Origin: Sphingobium sp. Leaf26
Lineage (GTDB): Bacteria; Pseudomonadota; Alphaproteobacteria; Sphingomonadales; Sphingomonadaceae
Assembly (NCBI RefSeq): GCF_001421665.1
Contig: NZ_LMKV01000001.1
Span: forward strand, 603,038-667,037
Reading direction: 5' to 3'
DNA length: 64,000 bases
This document shows, piece by piece, positions 60,796 to 64,000 of the stretch; positions within the stretch are counted from its first letter, which is position 1, and each line of letters begins with the position of its first letter. The notes below the pieces were generated by a model. That model was not told the origin of the DNA and searched no databases. It was given only the letters and a program-made list of their open reading frames with translations. Made by a program: the position numbers and the translations under genes.

Positions 60796-63700
60796 TTATC
60801 GTTTGCCGTTCGTTCCCGTCCCCAGACCGCCCACAGTTCCGATGGCATTATTGTTGTTCGCCGCCATGGTCGTGTTGAGTGCAGCGATTCCGGCTGCGAT
60901 ATTTTCGAGGATCGAATTTGAAGTGGCGATGGCGGTGGACAGGGTGGCCGTCTGCTGCTGCACCGCCGCATCAGTGCTAGAGGTGTCCACAGTGATGCCC
61001 GCAGCCGCATTGATCTGGCCGGTCAGATTCGACGCAAACATGTCCGACACGGCGATCAAGTCGAGTCGAATTGACTGGAAAGCACTGTTTGCCGTGCCAT
61101 ACACGTCACGCGACAGACCGAAAATCTCCTGACCCAACTTGGTAAAGGCATCCTGATCGACCGTTTTGCCGCCTGCAATCTGGGCCTTCATCACGTCGAA
61201 TTCAGCCATTTTGCTGGTCAACTGGCTCAACTGCGTGATCCCGCTTCCTTCGCCGGTAAGGATTGCCTTAAAATCCTTCAGACCAGAAAGCTGTTCTTCC
61301 GTCAGGGCCTTAAGCTTCTCACTACGAAGGCGTTCGATGTCGGCTACTTCGCTGACCGTGGCACCGGCCGTGCGCATCTTCTCGATCAGTTGGTCGATCG
61401 GGTCGATGACATTCTTGACCGATGCCTTCACCGGATCGTCGATCGCAGCCAGTTCTTTCAGCGCGTTTTCGTATGACGTCGCGAGCGAAACGGCACTGTC
61501 GAGACTATAAGACCCGTCGTTAAGAACGCGCTGGGTAAAGGCTTTCAGACCGGTCAGCGCGCCGTCGCTGATTGCATCACGGATCGCATATTCGATCGCG
61601 GCAGCTTGCCCGTCTTTGCCGAAATCCTTGATATCGGTGCGATTACCGCCGCCTTTCAGCTTGCCGTCGCGACCCGTGCTGCTGACGCGCCACTTATCTT
61701 TATAGGTGCCGATGCTGACGTTGTAGTTACCTACCATCACGCCAAAGCTATCGGCCAGCCCTTGAAGGCCGTCCTGAATTGAGGAAGCCGCGCCCGACGC
61801 ATATTCTTTGCGCGAAGCGCTATTGCCCCCGGTGCTGATGCCGCTGGCGTTCTGCCCTGTGACCACCGACGTCGCCCACTTCGTTTTCTTAAGCATCCCG
61901 CCAACAAGGCCGCCTATGATCGAACCGCCGATCGCGCCAAGCGGACCAAACGCAGCGCCGCCAACAGCGCCACCCAGTTGGGCACCGGTCCCGGACGTCT
62001 TGATCCCCAAGCCCTTCATAAGGCTGTTTGTCATGCTGCCAATCTGGGCACCCTGCCCGGCCGCCCCAAGGATGTTGCCCAGTCCCTGCGTAAAACTGCC
62101 CGACTTGCCGAAGATCGCACCGACGTTGGTTTTGAAGCCTTCAAAGGCACCGGTCATGGATGACAGTGGGGTTTTGAACGCCGTGCCGAAATCGTCAAAA
62201 AATTTGGTGGCACCATCGTCGATCGCACTGCCGAAGCCGTTCTTTTTCCCGCCCGCACCGCTCCCCAGCGTGGTTTGCAGAAGGCCGACAATACCACCCA
62301 TCTGGCCGCCCTTCGCAGCGTCAGACATCTTCTGAAGGGCACCGGCGAAGTCCTGCGCGATGCGACCGAATTTGCCACCGAAGGAGTCGGCGACGAAGCT
62401 GATGCGGTCCAGAAATTCATTCTGGAAATGGCTGCTGACATCGCGAACGGCATTGTCCATGCCTTTCATCACACTGTCATAGATATCCTTGCTGATCTTC
62501 TGCCCGTCGATGGTCAGGCCGCCCTCATAGGCCGCTTTGAATTTCACCCGTTCAGCTTCGATCGTTTTGACCCGCTGTGAGCCGCCGAACTGGGGAGAAT
62601 ATGTGGACGCGATGGACGCGGCTTCCTTTGAAAGGTCGGCGCGCGCTTTGATCGCTTCATTGCGCTGCAATTCCGCTTTGAGCGCGTCTTCAGCGATCTT
62701 GAAATCCTTGCTGGCGATGTCGACGCCAGACGTCAGTGCGGACAGGCGATTGCTGAACAGGGCATCCTCAACTGCCTGCTGCTGTTCCGTCAGGCCCAGC
62801 GCACGCTTTTCCAGCAACCCGTTTTCCAGACCAAGCTGGCGAGACCTTTCCTGCATCGACACGATTGCCTTGCCGGTCGCGATATCCTGCATTTTCGCAG
62901 CGATCTTGTCCTTTGCCGCTGTCAGGGCAGCCTTGTCCTGATCGGACAGCTTGTCCCCATAGGCTTTCTGAAGCTCTAGCCATTTGGTGTGCTTTTCCGC
63001 TTCAAGCGGCAGCATTCTGGCCAGTTCGACGGACTGATCAAGGGACTTCCAAAATTCAGAAATGGCTTTTTGACGCGCGGCTTCTGCGTCGCGCGCTTTC
63101 TTGCCATCGTCCTTATCTACGGCGGCAGCGGCTACAGGCTTTGGCGTTACCGGAGGCGCAACAGGCTTCGGTTTGTCGCCATATTGTCGCTGAAGGCCAA
63201 TGTCATTGGCGCGGTTTTCGATCTTGTCATACTTGTTTTCGGCCTCATTACCGAAACCTGCGCTGTAGGCTTTGCCCAGCTTCTTGCCCAAATCTTCTGC
63301 GCCCGGCGTATCCATGCGGTCCAGCTTGATCGTGTCAATCTGGCCAAAATTAGCGCCCAGTTTATTAGCGAACGAAAGCAGGGTGTTGATGCCGTTGATC
63401 GTGCTGTTAATGAACTTTTCAATCAGGGCGGCTGCCCCGTTTACGGCAAGGGTGAATATCGAACTGAACGCCTGCGGCAGGTTGTTCCAAACGACCTTGA
63501 CCATATTGAAAGCACCCCGGAAATGGCCGACCACCAAATCCAGCACGCGCGCAGCCAGCCGGGTCATCCCGGAAAAACTGAAGTCGATCCCCGTGAACAG
63601 CCCACCGACCTTTTCGCCGATCGAACTGAACGCCCCGCCGAATGCATCGTCAACCGTAGTCAGCGCGCTACCCGCCATCGTTGACAGACCGGAGAACCCC

Positions 63701-64000
63701 GAAGCAATTCCGCTCCACACCGGCCCCATAGCCGTCGTCGCATCGGTCCAAAGGCTGGAGAAGAAACCCCCGACTGACGATAGAGCACTGGACGCTGTGT
63801 CCATGAGGCTGCTGAAGCCTTCCCCAATCGCCTCCAGCGAAGCGGTCCCGAAGTCACCAAGACTAGCAAGGTTGCCGCCACCGATGCTGATAGAGTCGCG
63901 GAACTGATAAAGAAGGGCCACCGCAGCCGTTAGACCCACGACAATGGCACCGATCGGGTTCGCGGCGATAACCGTGGTCAAACCGTTGACCGCGCCTTGC
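60796..64000 (-). CDS. Phage tail tape-measure protein (start beyond window)
   Basis: At least 1,068 residues are visible; the frame is open to the window edge, so the true start is to the right. The visible part starts with hydrophobic and Gly-rich segments (IVVGLTAAVALLYQF), passes a charged helical stretch (KKARDAEAARQKAISEFWKS) and a glycine-zipper membrane segment (GPLGAIGGSIIGGLVGGML), and ends in NNNAIGTVGGLGTGTNGKR. Long, helical, with membrane-like segments, it fits the ruler that sets tail length and enters the host membrane at DNA ejection. First visible gene of the tail operon. Confidence 0.87.
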   Translation of the reverse strand, partial: QGAVNGLTTVIAANPIGAIVVGLTAAVALLYQFRDSISIGGGNLASLGDFGTASLEAIGEGFSSLMDTASSALSSVGGFFSSLWTDATTAMGPVWSGIASGFSGLSTMAGSALTTVDDAFGGAFSSIGEKVGGLFTGIDFSFSGMTRLAARVLDLVVGHFRGAFNMVKVVWNNLPQAFSSIFTLAVNGAAALIEKFINSTINGINTLLSFANKLGANFGQIDTIKLDRMDTPGAEDLGKKLGKAYSAGFGNEAENKYDKIENRANDIGLQRQYGDKPKPVAPPVTPKPVAAAAVDKDDGKKARDAEAARQKAISEFWKSLDQSVELARMLPLEAEKHTKWLELQKAYGDKLSDQDKAALTAAKDKIAAKMQDIATGKAIVSMQERSRQLGLENGLLEKRALGLTEQQQAVEDALFSNRLSALTSGVDIASKDFKIAEDALKAELQRNEAIKARADLSKEAASIASTYSPQFGGSQRVKTIEAERVKFKAAYEGGLTIDGQKISKDIYDSVMKGMDNAVRDVSSHFQNEFLDRISFVADSFGGKFGRIAQDFAGALQKMSDAAKGGQMGGIVGLLQTTLGSGAGGKKNGFGSAIDDGATKFFDDFGTAFKTPLSSMTGAFEGFKTNVGAIFGKSGSFTQGLGNILGAAGQGAQIGSMTNSLMKGLGIKTSGTGAQLGGAVGGAAFGPLGAIGGSIIGGLVGGMLKKTKWATSVVTGQNASGISTGGNSASRKEYASGAASSIQDGLQGLADSFGVMVGNYNVSIGTYKDKWRVSSTGRDGKLKGGGNRTDIKDFGKDGQAAAIEYAIRDAISDGALTGLKAFTQRVLNDGSYSLDSAVSLATSYENALKELAAIDDPVKASVKNVIDPIDQLIEKMRTAGATVSEVADIERLRSEKLKALTEEQLSGLKDFKAILTGEGSGITQLSQLTSKMAEFDVMKAQIAGGKTVDQDAFTKLGQEIFGLSRDVYGTANSAFQSIRLDLIAVSDMFASNLTGQINAAAGITVDTSSTDAAVQQQTATLSTAIATSNSILENIAAGIAALNTTMAANNNNAIGTVGGLGTGTNGKR

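Larger units (their letters stand above)
46605..64000. mobile_element. Tailed-phage prophage (left part; continues past window)
   Basis: Begins at a broken tRNA-Arg gene and contains its own tRNA, an HNH endonuclease, small phage-type genes and a leftward tail module (tape measure to giant tail-tip protein). Gene spacing and codon use change at the boundary; the HNH region is clearly richer in A+T than the chromosome. The long tape measure and J-like tail tip point to a siphovirus-type tail. Integrase, terminase, portal and capsid genes are not in view and should lie to the right. Whether it is complete or active cannot be judged here. Confidence 0.85.

Overview
The window looks like a high-GC alphaproteobacterial chromosome of the order Sphingomonadales (Sphingobium/Sphingomonas type). 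The evidence is gene content: CarD, TorF-type porin, UbiK, TspO, a PhoK-like alkaline phosphatase identical to the Sphingomonas enzyme at several active-site positions, a SUV3-like helicase beside an S4 protein, and extragenic palindromes of a type I associate with sphingomonads. The species cannot be named from this stretch alone. Roughly the first 46.6 kb is chromosome and the last 17.4 kb is a prophage that runs off the right edge.

Layout. 1-14.9 kb is housekeeping: the start of argS, a lipoprotein, ispH-thrB-rnhA, a nucleotidyltransferase, an M23 peptidase, a SUV3-like helicase with an overlapping S4 gene, ferredoxin fdxA, carD with a strong terminator, a GDSL lipoprotein, a one-domain asparaginase, proC, ybjN, ubiK and tspO. 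14.9-24.8 kb is envelope and stress functions: an RND pump with its adaptor, tlyA overlapping a DsbD-like reductase, a PhoK-like phosphatase and serine acetyltransferase. 24.9-33.6 kb is signalling and ion transport: an OmpR-type two-component system, a TorF-like porin, a SulP transporter paired with a beta-carbonic anhydrase, an orphan response regulator with a degenerate receiver coupled to a secreted protein, a DEDD exonuclease and CorA.

33.6-46.6 kb is a polysaccharide-use locus. A LacI-family repressor faces an operon encoding a TonB-dependent receptor, sulfatase, cytoplasmic NagZ-like GH3, exported GH3, formylglycine-generating enzyme, second sulfatase and MFS transporter. The five central genes overlap by a few bases. 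AGCGCT-centred operators lie at the receptor promoter and before lacI. The set fits import, desulfation and hydrolysis of a sulfated, perhaps N-acetylglucosamine-containing, glycan.

46.6-64 kb is a tailed-phage prophage. Its left end is a 3' half of tRNA-Arg(CCT) broken in the anticodon loop; about 155 bp inside it carries its own complete tRNA-Arg(CCT). Inside are an HNH endonuclease, small genes including lysis candidates, and a leftward tail operon: tape measure (cut by the edge), a 119-aa protein, a 449-aa tail protein and a 3,140-aa tail-tip/fibre protein of seven beta-rich modules spaced by Ala/Ser/Thr-rich linkers. No integrase, terminase or capsid gene is in view; these should lie to the right.
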